Origin: Flavobacteriaceae bacterium
GTDB taxonomy: Bacteria; Bacteroidota; Bacteroidia; Flavobacteriales; Flavobacteriaceae
Reading direction: 5' to 3'
Length of the DNA: 64,000 nt
NCBI GenBank assembly: GCA_947463515.1
Contig: CANHRI010000001.1
Coordinates: 58,470 to 122,469 of the forward strand
Shown here: piece after piece, positions 31,833 through 40,944 of the stretch
How the letters are laid out: each line of letters starts with the position of its first letter
How positions within the stretch are numbered: the first letter of the stretch is position 1
Notes under the pieces: model-generated
Databases searched by the model: none
Told to the model about the DNA's origin: nothing
The model's input: only the letters and a program-made list of their open reading frames with translations
Translations under genes and position numbers: made by a program

Positions 31833-32462
31833 TTAATAATTTTTACCGCGAAGACCCGTAACCAGATTGAAACTGTTTACCGATTGTTTCTGAAGCTCGT
31901 CCATCACTTGTTTAATGCGAGGATATTGCTCTTCTGCATCGCCTTTGATTGCAAAATTCAACTGCTCTCTTTGCACATCGATGTTTGCTTGGCGTGACGT
32001 ATAAATCCAGTCTCTCAACTGATTATTCTTATTATCATCGATCGTATCGTGAGGAATACCCGGCTGTACGCCTTGCTTATTACGATCCGATCCTTTCATA
32101 GCGATCAATTGTTTCAATCCTTCGATCGGAACACCAAATTCATCAATTAAGCTGAATTCTTGGATTTCGTTCTCTGTAAATTGAATACCATATTTAGCGC
32201 CCATTAACTCGAGGGTTTTTTTGCGAACTTCTTTCCCTTTGATTCCGTAGAACACTTTGTCTTTTCCACCAATGGTAATGATGGCTAAATTTTCTTCCGG
32301 CAACTTGGATTGTACCGTTGAATTGGGTGTTTCTACTTGAAGCGGTTCCGGGTTTTTAGCGGTAGCCGTAAGGATAAAGAATGTAAGCAAAAGGAACGCC
32401 ACGTCACACATCGCCGTCATATCAATCGACGTTGCTTTTTTGGACATTTTTACTTTTGCCAT
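31833..32462 (-). CDS. exbD: ExbD/TolR biopolymer transporter (second copy)
   Basis: SIDMTAMCDVAFLLLTFFILTATAKNPEPLQVETPNS. Confidence 0.92.
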   Translation of the reverse strand: MAKVKMSKKATSIDMTAMCDVAFLLLTFFILTATAKNPEPLQVETPNSTVQSKLPEENLAIITIGGKDKVFYGIKGKEVRKKTLELMGAKYGIQFTENEIQEFSLIDEFGVPIEGLKQLIAMKGSDRNKQGVQPGIPHDTIDDNKNNQLRDWIYTSRQANIDVQREQLNFAIKGDAEEQYPRIKQVMDELQKQSVNSFNLVTGLRGKNY

Positions 32463-32497
32463 AATATCTCTTTTACTTTATTATAGGTTACCCTAAA

Positions 32498-33316
32498 TTA
32501 TTTCAAGCTTCCTTTCATTTTACGGTACTGGTTTACAATAGCGGTACCTGCCTCATCGATAGAATAGGTTAAGGTATCGATTTTAGATGTAAACAAGTTG
32601 TACGTTACAATTGAAAGTGCCGAAGTAGAAATCCCTGTTGCCGTGTTAATCAATGCTTCAGAGATACCGTTTGCCAACATCGCTTGGTCAGGAGTACCTG
32701 CAGTTGCTAATGCCGCGAACGCTTTGATCATCCCCGTTACAGTTCCTAAAAGACCAGCTAAAGTTCCTAACGATACTAGAGTAGATAAGATGGTCATGTT
32801 TTTCTCTAACATTGGCATTTCTAAAGACGTAGCCTCTTCGATTTCTTTGTGGATCATCTCAGCTGCTTCTTCGCTAGAGAATCCTTCTTTTTTCACATCT
32901 TGGTATTTCACCAAAGCTGCACGAATTGCATTGGCTACAGACCCTTGTTGTTTGTCACAAGCAGCGATAGCATCATCAATATTACCTTGTGCGATGCTCG
33001 ATTGAACTACACGCAAATACGCGTCTAAGTTTCCTTTTCCAGCTGCTTTTGTAATCACGAAGTAACGCTCAAAAGAGAATACAATCACCATCAACAACAA
33101 CCCCATCAATACGGGTACGATAGGTCCCCCTTTGTAAACCATGGCTAAGTAGTTTCCTGGTAGTGGATGCCCTTCATTGGTTCCCCCTTCGAAGTTAGAT
33201 CCCGCACCCATGATGAACTGCCATACAATCCATCCGACGAAAATACATAATACAATTACAATTGCGGAGAAATAGTTACCTCCATTTGACCCATTAGCGT
33301 TTTTTGCGTTTGCCAT
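32498..33316 (-). CDS. exbB: MotA/TolQ/ExbB proton channel
   Basis: IVPVLMGLLLMVIVFSFERYFVI; LLGTVTGMIKAFAALA...GISEALINTATGI. Confidence 0.93.
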   Translation of the reverse strand: MANAKNANGSNGGNYFSAIVIVLCIFVGWIVWQFIMGAGSNFEGGTNEGHPLPGNYLAMVYKGGPIVPVLMGLLLMVIVFSFERYFVITKAAGKGNLDAYLRVVQSSIAQGNIDDAIAACDKQQGSVANAIRAALVKYQDVKKEGFSSEEAAEMIHKEIEEATSLEMPMLEKNMTILSTLVSLGTLAGLLGTVTGMIKAFAALATAGTPDQAMLANGISEALINTATGISTSALSIVTYNLFTSKIDTLTYSIDEAGTAIVNQYRKMKGSLK

Positions 33317-33692
33317 TTTTTTAAAAATTTTTAGTTTTTAATAATTTATAAGCTATTAGTTGTAAATAAACTTGAATTGGAGCAAATTTAATTTTTTACT
33401 TCAAAAAAAAAAACTTTTTTGGGCTTTTATAACATTCTACCAAATCGAGACAAAGAACCCTATAAACTTAAATAAATAGAGGGTTTTGCTAAGGATTTGA
33501 CAATAATTACTTTAATTTTTTTATTCGTAACATTCGCTTAACATTGTAAAAACGATGAATTACTACCCTTTAGTATTTAAAAGAGGGAGAAAATGGAAAT
33601 TAGGTTGGAAAAAATGCGAAAAATTCATCGATTTGCTTCTTTTCATGCATAAAAAAAAGGGTATCTTAGCCTAACGCTAAATTATTTGCACT

Positions 33693-33903
33693 ATGCCTTC
33701 AAAATCAGGTTTTTTAGAAACGATACAAAAGGGCTACACCTTTACGGAAGCACAACTTGTTCTCGGAGCCGCACAATGGGAAGGGACCGTCTTTCCAAAG
33801 CTCCAGTGGCTCTTCCGTTAAAAACCATGGATCGTCACGTACTCATTGCGGAAGCCACCGGTACAGGAAAAACCAAAACGATTCAAGTTTTTATTCGTGG
33901 TGT
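33693..33903 (+). pseudogene. Remnant of a DUF853/HerA-like ATPase, frameshifted and truncated
   Basis: MPSKSGFLETIQKGYTFTEAQLVLGAAQWEGTVFP, then +1-frame APVALPLKTMDRHVLIAEATGTGKTKTIQV, ending just after Walker A. Confidence 0.72.
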
Positions 33904-34061
33904 TTTTGGGGTTTTAATGAAATGTTCAAGTAAATGCGCGTGGTTTTTGTGCTATTTTCGTTGCTGTTTTTCAAAAATGAGAGTTTGCGCTAGAATCATT
34001 TAGTAGGCTTTACCTTTTTGATTTTAGCCATTTATTTCATTTTTAAAAAGTAAAAAGGGTT

Positions 34062-35342
34062 ATGAAAAAACCATTCAACTACTGCTCGATTTCTTTCTAT
34101 GTACTCCTGTTATGGGGTTGCTTGCTACCACCGCTTTGGGGACAGTCACTTACGAAACGTGTTTTATTTTTAGGAAATAGTTACACCAACACCAACAATT
34201 TACCCGGATTGATTGCAAGTGCAGCCCAATCGACTAATGATGTTTTGATTCATGATAGTCACACCCCGGGAGGCTTTCGATTGTCAGACCATGCGAGCAA
34301 TGCAACCTCGTTGGCAAAAATTGCCCAAGGCACTTGGGATTTCGTAGTGTTACAAGAACAGAGTCAGCTTCCCTCCTTTCCTATCAACCAAGTCAATGCG
34401 CTGGTATTTCCGTATGCAGAAGATTTAAACACCTTAATTACCTCCCAAAATCCGTGTGCAGAAACCGTATTTTATATGACTTGGGGCCGACAAAATGGGG
34501 ACAGTCAAAACTGTATGGCAAATCCCCCTGTGTGTACCTATTCGGGTATGGACGATTTGTTGCGGGAACGGTATATGACTATGGCGACAAATGAAACGGC
34601 TATCGTTTCGCCTGTGGGAGCGGTGTGGCGTTATCTTCGTACGAATCATCCCAACCTAAACTTGTATAGTGCCGACGGGAGTCACCCTTCACTGTTGGGT
34701 TCGTATGCTGCGGCCTGCACCTTTTACACTACACTTTTTCGAAAAGACCCCACGCTTATCAGTTTTGAATCGACCCTTTCGGCTAGCGATGCGCAGCTCA
34801 TTAAATTGGCGGTAAAAACTGTGGTGTACAATCAGTTTCCCACTTGGTTTATTGGGACTTATGACCCAATGGCTGCTTTTACCTTTACGAATCCAACGGG
34901 AACCAATGTTCAATTTTTCAATCAATCGACAGGTGCAACGAGTTATTTATGGGATTTTGGGGATGGTACGACCGCTACAACAGCACAACCTACGCACACC
35001 TATGCGCAAAATGGAATATACACGGTCACCTTGACGGTAACGCATTGTGGGGTCACTTCTGTTATGCAACAAGTCATTAATACGGCGGTATTGCATCTTT
35101 CGCCCCAGCACCCGTTGCAAACTGAGGTGAATGTGAGTCCGAATCCCGTTACGACCACCTTAACCCTTCAAAGTAATGCATTGATAGAGCACGTGAAGAT
35201 ATACGACGCGTCGGGACGATTGGTACAAACGTTGAGCGGAAACCTAACTTCGGTCGATTGTTCGTCTTGGGCACCAGGTATGTATTGGCTCTCGGTGGCC
35301 ACCATGGAAGGAAATTATACCCAAAAAATTATCAAGTTATGA
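34062..35342 (+). CDS. SGNH-like (DUF4886-type) secreted protein with PKD domain and T9SS type A sorting domain
   Basis: RVLFLGNSYTNTNNLPGLI; YLWDFGDGTTATTAQPTHTYAQNGIYTVTLTV; C-terminus VNVSPNPVTTTLTLQ. Confidence 0.85.
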   Translation: MKKPFNYCSISFYVLLLWGCLLPPLWGQSLTKRVLFLGNSYTNTNNLPGLIASAAQSTNDVLIHDSHTPGGFRLSDHASNATSLAKIAQGTWDFVVLQEQSQLPSFPINQVNALVFPYAEDLNTLITSQNPCAETVFYMTWGRQNGDSQNCMANPPVCTYSGMDDLLRERYMTMATNETAIVSPVGAVWRYLRTNHPNLNLYSADGSHPSLLGSYAAACTFYTTLFRKDPTLISFESTLSASDAQLIKLAVKTVVYNQFPTWFIGTYDPMAAFTFTNPTGTNVQFFNQSTGATSYLWDFGDGTTATTAQPTHTYAQNGIYTVTLTVTHCGVTSVMQQVINTAVLHLSPQHPLQTEVNVSPNPVTTTLTLQSNALIEHVKIYDASGRLVQTLSGNLTSVDCSSWAPGMYWLSVATMEGNYTQKIIKL

Positions 35343-35701
35343 AAAAGTATCAGATTCAAACCACCCCTTTTGTGGTTCCCACTACCGATGGCAAGTTAAT
35401 CGAGGAACATCATGGTCGCGTGGCGACACAAAACGACGCCATTTCGATTGCCCATATGATTGCACCCCCGCATTGGAGCGAACCTTTTCAGACGCCCGAA
35501 TTTGAAGAATACACGTATATTATAAGTGGAAAAAAACAATTTATCATCGAGGGAGAAACGGTGATTTTGTCCGCGGGTCAATCCATCCGTATTGCAGAAA
35601 ACACGCGTGTGCAATACTCCAACCCGTTTGATGAACCCTGTGAATACATTTCGGTTTGTCGTCCAGCTTTTGATTTTACCAAAGTGCACCGTGAGGAGTA
35701 A
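35339..35701 (+). CDS. Cupin-domain protein
   Basis: ATGA overlap with the upstream gene; MKKYQIQTTPFVVPTTDGKLIEEHHG...FEEYTYIISGKKQFIIEGETVILSAGQSIRI. Confidence 0.82.
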   Translation: MKKYQIQTTPFVVPTTDGKLIEEHHGRVATQNDAISIAHMIAPPHWSEPFQTPEFEEYTYIISGKKQFIIEGETVILSAGQSIRIAENTRVQYSNPFDEPCEYISVCRPAFDFTKVHREE

Positions 35702-35713
35702 GGGGCTTGTTTT

Positions 35714-35840
35714 GCGCGAGGGGTGGCAACGGAAATCCTTGGCGTAGGTACGGAGCCAAGATTGCAGTGAACGACCCGACCCCGACAAGGGATTTCATAA
35801 GAACCTTACCTATTTCATTCGGGGGCGCGCCCAAAAAAAA
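35714..35840 (+). other. Structured intergenic element, copy 1
   Basis: GCGCGAGGGGTGG...GACCCGACCCCGA(hairpin)TCGGGGGCGCGCCCAAAAAAAA; closing stem GCGCG/CGCGC. Confidence 0.7.
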
Positions 35841-37190
35841 TTACTGCTTTTGCTTTAGGAGCGCAATGATTTTGGCCTCTACTTTGGGGCTATTCCATTT
35901 TTGTTCGATATCGGGCATTTGCATTACTTGTTCCATGATGGCATTTTGGTAATCGCCAATGGCTAGGGCTTCGGCATAGGGTTGCAAGCTAAAGGTCACG
36001 CGACTGTAGAGGGGCATCCACAAATCGGGATGTTTGTCGGAGAACCATTTTTCGATTTTTTTCTGCAATAAAAACTGGGCGTCGGCGGTTTTGGCGCTCA
36101 TTTCCTCAAAGTTTCTTCGGGAGAGTTCGGCGATAGCATCGGCATTGGGTTTGCGGAATTTTTCGTAGGCTCTAAAAATCGCATTCCAATCGTCGCCGTA
36201 TTGCTCGATCATTTGGTTGAGGAGCGTAATATCTTCGAAACCGGCGTTCATCCCGTGACCGTAAAAAGGAACAATAGCGTGGGCAGAGTCGCCAATCAAC
36301 GCCACTTTATCTTCGAATGTCCACGGATAACACTTCATGATGGCCAAGTAACTCGTAGGGTTTTTAAAGAAATCGCTCACCAAATCGGGAATAACGGCAG
36401 CGGTATCGGGGAAATATTCGGCAAAGAAATTGACCAGTGCCGTTTCATCTTTCAACTGTTCGAAGGAATTTTCGCCTTCAAACGGCATAAAAAGCGTACA
36501 GGTGAAACTTCCATCGAGGTTGGCCAAGGCCATGAGCATGAAATGACCGCGGGGCCAAATGTGTAAGGAATTTTTGTCAATTTTATGAGACCCGTCGGGA
36601 TTGGCGGGAATATGAAGTTCTTTGTAGCCGATTTTCATGAACTCTTGGGAGTAATCGAACATACTTTGGCGTTGCATGCGGTGGCGAATACGCGAAAAAG
36701 CCCCATCAGCGCCGAATACTTTATCGTATTTTAAATCAGTCCAGGCTCCTTTTTCGGTGGACCCCATGTGCAAGGTTGCCTCGGCCAGGGTCACATCCCA
36801 AATACGGTGTTCGAAGAAGAATTCTACACCTGCTTCTTCGGCCAAATCAATCATTTTTCGGTTGAGAACGCCACGGGATAACGAGAAAATGGCTTCGCCT
36901 TCTTTGCCGTAGTATTGGTAGTTTAACTGTCCGTCTTTCAGGTGAATAGCGCGTTTGTCAACGGGAATCCCAATACTGCGAATCGCATCGTCCAACCCAA
37001 TATCTGCCAATGTCTTCCAACCGCGATCGGACATCACCAGGTTGATGGAGCGTCCTGAGAATTCAACCGTACGAATGTCGGCACTACGGTCGTAAACGTG
37101 CACAGTATGGCCTTGCTTTTTTAGATAAATCGCTAGGAGTGTCCCTACTAATCCGGAACCCACCACGGCAATTCGTTGTGGCGTTTGCAT
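35841..37190 (-). CDS. kmo: Kynurenine 3-monooxygenase
   Basis: MQTPQRIAVVGSGLVGTLLAIYLKKQGHTVHVYDR...INLVMSDRGWKTL...LIGDSAHAIVPFYGHGMNAGFED. Confidence 0.93.
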   Translation of the reverse strand: MQTPQRIAVVGSGLVGTLLAIYLKKQGHTVHVYDRSADIRTVEFSGRSINLVMSDRGWKTLADIGLDDAIRSIGIPVDKRAIHLKDGQLNYQYYGKEGEAIFSLSRGVLNRKMIDLAEEAGVEFFFEHRIWDVTLAEATLHMGSTEKGAWTDLKYDKVFGADGAFSRIRHRMQRQSMFDYSQEFMKIGYKELHIPANPDGSHKIDKNSLHIWPRGHFMLMALANLDGSFTCTLFMPFEGENSFEQLKDETALVNFFAEYFPDTAAVIPDLVSDFFKNPTSYLAIMKCYPWTFEDKVALIGDSAHAIVPFYGHGMNAGFEDITLLNQMIEQYGDDWNAIFRAYEKFRKPNADAIAELSRRNFEEMSAKTADAQFLLQKKIEKWFSDKHPDLWMPLYSRVTFSLQPYAEALAIGDYQNAIMEQVMQMPDIEQKWNSPKVEAKIIALLKQKQ

Positions 37191-37274
37191 GGTATTGGTA
37201 AAAATGTTAGACAAAAATACTTAATAATATCCGAACGTTACCGTAACAGAAGTGCAAAATTACAGCAAAACTTA

Positions 37275-37321
37275 AAATTTGTTTAAACTTTTTAATATTT
37301 CATTAAACAAATTTATCTTTG
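37275..37321 (+). promoter_or_regulatory. 12-bp inverted repeat overlapping a TAnnTTTG -7 element
   Basis: AAATTTGTTTAA (37275-37286) and TTAAACAAATTT (37303-37314); TATCTTTG at 37314-37321. Confidence 0.6.
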
Positions 37322-37333
37322 AAAAAAAAAGTA

Positions 37334-37981
37334 ATGAAAGTCTTTACCGCTTCGGACCTAGCCGCCTTATCAAAAGTAGAACGTTTAAACCTCGTCAACA
37401 GTTGCACCGGCTACAAGTCGGCTAACTTGATCGGCACCCTTTCGCCAGAGGGGCATGAGAATGTAGCAGTATTTTCGAGCATTACGCATTTGGGTAGTGA
37501 CCCCGCAATGTTGGGATTTATCGTACGTCCCACTTCGGTGCCACGTCATACCTATCAAAACATTAAAGCAACCGGGTTGTTTACGGTAAATCATATTACG
37601 GTGGAGCAAATAGAAGCGGCGCATCAAACATCGGCGGCCTATGATTATGGGGTTTCGGAGTTTGACATGACGGGATTGACGCCAACGTATCGCGAGGGCA
37701 TTGCGGTGCCTTTTGTATCGGGATCGCCAGTGCAATTGCTTTGCCGCTATTTGAATGAATATCCGATCCATGAAAACAATACTATCCATGTCATTGCGAC
37801 GATTGAAGCCATTTATGTTGAGGACAATTTAGTCACGCGCGACGGATGGTTGCAACTGGAGCGCGGAGATGTCGTGGCGATCAATGGTTTGGATGGCTAT
37901 GCACGTCCCATCCTACAAGACCGATTTGATTATGCCCGTCCGAAAACCCCGTTAAAATCGCTTCGCCCCCATGCCTCATAA
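37334..37981 (+). CDS. Flavin reductase family protein
   Basis: [45 protein letters not shown]; start ATG 37334 preferred. Confidence 0.85.
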   Translation: MKVFTASDLAALSKVERLNLVNSCTGYKSANLIGTLSPEGHENVAVFSSITHLGSDPAMLGFIVRPTSVPRHTYQNIKATGLFTVNHITVEQIEAAHQTSAAYDYGVSEFDMTGLTPTYREGIAVPFVSGSPVQLLCRYLNEYPIHENNTIHVIATIEAIYVEDNLVTRDGWLQLERGDVVAINGLDGYARPILQDRFDYARPKTPLKSLRPHAS

Positions 37982-38114
37982 AAAAACCTTTTTACCCCAA
38001 AAAATATGTTTGGTTTGTGGACTTCCCTTTTCCTGGCGCAAAAAATGGGAAAAGAATTGGGAGTCCGTTAAATTTTGCAGTGACCGTTGCCGAAAAAATA
38101 AAAATACCCTATGA
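37971..38114 (+). CDS. DUF2256-type small Cys-rich protein (47 aa, absent from the ORF track)
   Basis: [47 protein letters not shown]; overlaps both neighbours; CxxC...CxxxC. Confidence 0.85.
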   Translation: MPHKKTFLPQKICLVCGLPFSWRKKWEKNWESVKFCSDRCRKNKNTL

Positions 38115-39388
38115 AACATCTCGTTTGGTTTCGAAATGACCTTCGCACCGAAGATCAATATGCGTTGTGGAAAGCCACACAACAAGCCGAAAAAGTGATC
38201 GGCGTATATTGTTTTGACCCTCGGCATTTTGCTATGACAACCTATGGATTCCCTAAAACGGGTGCGTATCGCGCTCAATTTTTACGGGAGAGTGTCCGCG
38301 CATTGAAACGCAATTTGGAAGTCTTAAACATTTCACTTTGGGTGTTTTATGGCGAACCCGAAACGGTGATTCCTGAGTTGGCGAAAAACCAAGGTATCAC
38401 AAGCCTTTTCACTACGCATGAATGGACTTCGGAGGAACGAAAAGTCACTGACGCGCTTAAAGTTCAATTACCTGGGATTGCTTTCCACGAACTTCAAGAC
38501 GGCTTTTTGTTTCATCCTGAGGACATCCCGTACAATGCAGCCAAAGAAATTCCTGAAATCTTCACGGAGTTTCGTAAAAAATGTGAGAAGATTTCGAAAA
38601 TAAGGCCGTTGGTCGAACCCAAAGCGATGCCGAAATCGAATTATGAGGAAACGCCTGAAATTCCCACTTTAGCCTCGTGTGGAATTACACCACAATCGCC
38701 TGATAAGCGCACGGCTTTCCCATTTAAAGGAGGAGAAAACAAGGCGTTAGCGCGCTTGGAGGATTACTTCTACACGACCGAAAATTTATCGCAATACAAA
38801 CAAACCCGCAACGGATTAATTGGACCCGATTACAGTTCGAAGTTCTCTCCTTGGCTTGCCCACGGCTGCATATCGCCACGGAAAATCTACTGGGAGGTGC
38901 AACAGTATGAAGCGGAAGTTTGCAAAAATGAAGATACGTATTGGCTAATTTTCGAATTGATTTGGCGCGATTATTTTCGGTACATTTCTCAAAAACACGG
39001 CAACAAAATATTTCAATTGGATGGCATAGTCAAACAAAAATACGATTGGGAATTCAATCCCCGTAAATTTGAAAAATGGACACAAGGTAAAACGCCCGAA
39101 CCTTTTGTGAATGCCAATATGAAAGAATTGGCCGCTACAGGATTCATGAGCAATCGCGGACGCCAAAATGTGGCAAGTTTTTGGGCTAAAGAATGGGAAC
39201 AGGATTGGTGCGCGGGGGCTGCGTGGTTTGAATCGCTGTTAATTGATTATGATGTCCATTCTAATTACGGGAATTGGTTGTACAATTCGGGCGTAGGCAA
39301 CGACCCTCGCGACCGAAAGTTTAACATTCGCCGTCAAGCGGAAATGTACGATCCAAAAAACGAATACCAGGATTTATGGAATACGTAA
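38111..39388 (+). CDS. DASH-family cryptochrome
   Basis: [15 protein letters not shown]...[20 protein letters not shown]...[13 protein letters not shown]. Confidence 0.93.
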   Translation: MKHLVWFRNDLRTEDQYALWKATQQAEKVIGVYCFDPRHFAMTTYGFPKTGAYRAQFLRESVRALKRNLEVLNISLWVFYGEPETVIPELAKNQGITSLFTTHEWTSEERKVTDALKVQLPGIAFHELQDGFLFHPEDIPYNAAKEIPEIFTEFRKKCEKISKIRPLVEPKAMPKSNYEETPEIPTLASCGITPQSPDKRTAFPFKGGENKALARLEDYFYTTENLSQYKQTRNGLIGPDYSSKFSPWLAHGCISPRKIYWEVQQYEAEVCKNEDTYWLIFELIWRDYFRYISQKHGNKIFQLDGIVKQKYDWEFNPRKFEKWTQGKTPEPFVNANMKELAATGFMSNRGRQNVASFWAKEWEQDWCAGAAWFESLLIDYDVHSNYGNWLYNSGVGNDPRDRKFNIRRQAEMYDPKNEYQDLWNT

Positions 39389-40914
39389 CCTTACGCTTGA
39401 TCATGGGCGACCAATTGAATCTAAAGCATTCGTGGTTCACTCAAAAAGACCCCTCCGTGTTGTACTTGATGGCTGAAATGCGCCAAGAAACAGATTATGT
39501 AAAACACCATATTCAAAAGGTAACAGGGTTCTTTTTGGCGATGCGTGATTTTGCGCAAGAACTACAAAACCAAGGACTTCACGTTCATTATATTCCGATC
39601 ACTGATGAACGAGCAACATATTCTTTGCCCGAAATTTTAAAGCAGTGTATTGCCACTTTTTCCATCCAACATTTTGAATACCAACTACCCGATGAATACC
39701 GTTTGGATGTGCAATTGCGAACCTTTTGTAAAAGCTTATCCATAACACATCAAGTAGTTGACACCGAACATTTTTATACCACACGCGAAGAATTAGGACA
39801 GTTTTTCGAGGGGAAAAAGCAATTTTTGATGGAGAATTTTTACCGCATGATGCGGAAGAAACATCAGGTGTTGATGGTGGGAAACGATCCTTTGGGTAAA
39901 CAATGGAACTTTGATCACGATAATCGTTTGAAATATAAAAATCAGGTGCCTGTACCACCCATGGCGGTTTTTCCCAAAAATGTGCGTGGCGTTTTGGACG
40001 AAATATACCAAGCGGGCGTGCAGACTTTTGGGGAAATCGAACCGCATTTTTTTACTTGGCCGATCAATCGAAAGGAGGCGCTCGAGCAATTGGACTATTT
40101 CTGCGACCATTTGTTGCCCCATTTTGGCGATTATGAAGATGCGATGCATACCGAGCAAGCCTTCCTCTTTCACTCCCGCTTATCCTTTGTGATGAATACA
40201 AAAATCGTGAGTCCGAAGGAAGTTGTTGATCGCGTGGTGCAGCATTATTATTCCCATCAAGAGACCATCACCCTCTCGCAAGTCGAAGGATTTGTTCGGC
40301 AAGTTATAGGCTGGCGCGAATATATACGTGGGATTTACTGGCGTCACATGCCCGATTACGCGCAACGCAATGCCTTGGACAATACTTATCCGTTACCCGA
40401 AATGTATTGGACGGGGAAAACCAAAATGAATTGTATGCAACATGCATTGGGCTTGAGTTTGCAAAATGCGTATGCGCATCACATCCAGCGGTTGATGGTC
40501 ATAGGCAATTTTTCACTCCTCACCCAGCGCCATCCCGATGCGGTAGATGCCTGGTATTTGGGCGTTTATATGGATGCATTGGAATGGGTTGAACTCCCCA
40601 ATACCCGCGGGATGAGTCAGTATGCCGATGGCGGAATTTTGGCCACCAAACCCTATGTCTCTTCGGGTAGTTATATTCAAAAAATGAGCAACTACTGCAC
40701 GGGGTGTCACTATGATGTAAAATCCCGTACGGGGGAGCAATCCTGTCCGTTCAACAGTTTGTATTGGAATTTTTTGGATGATAAAAAAGCCTATTTTGCC
40801 AAAAATCAACGCATGGCTATGATGTTGAATTTATTGGGAAAAATCCAACCCGAAGAAATGTACGCCCTAAAAAAGAGGGCTTCCGAAATTATCGAAAACC
40901 CCGACCAATTTTAA
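39376..40914 (+). CDS. Cryptochrome/photolyase family protein (FeS-BCP / (6-4) photolyase type)
   Basis: LRLIMGDQLNLKHSWF...; Cys motif CTGCHYDVKSRTGEQSCPFNSLYW. Confidence 0.93.
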   Translation: MEYVTLRLIMGDQLNLKHSWFTQKDPSVLYLMAEMRQETDYVKHHIQKVTGFFLAMRDFAQELQNQGLHVHYIPITDERATYSLPEILKQCIATFSIQHFEYQLPDEYRLDVQLRTFCKSLSITHQVVDTEHFYTTREELGQFFEGKKQFLMENFYRMMRKKHQVLMVGNDPLGKQWNFDHDNRLKYKNQVPVPPMAVFPKNVRGVLDEIYQAGVQTFGEIEPHFFTWPINRKEALEQLDYFCDHLLPHFGDYEDAMHTEQAFLFHSRLSFVMNTKIVSPKEVVDRVVQHYYSHQETITLSQVEGFVRQVIGWREYIRGIYWRHMPDYAQRNALDNTYPLPEMYWTGKTKMNCMQHALGLSLQNAYAHHIQRLMVIGNFSLLTQRHPDAVDAWYLGVYMDALEWVELPNTRGMSQYADGGILATKPYVSSGSYIQKMSNYCTGCHYDVKSRTGEQSCPFNSLYWNFLDDKKAYFAKNQRMAMMLNLLGKIQPEEMYALKKRASEIIENPDQF

Positions 40915-40944
40915 TAGTATAAATTATGAATTATAAATGTTGGA

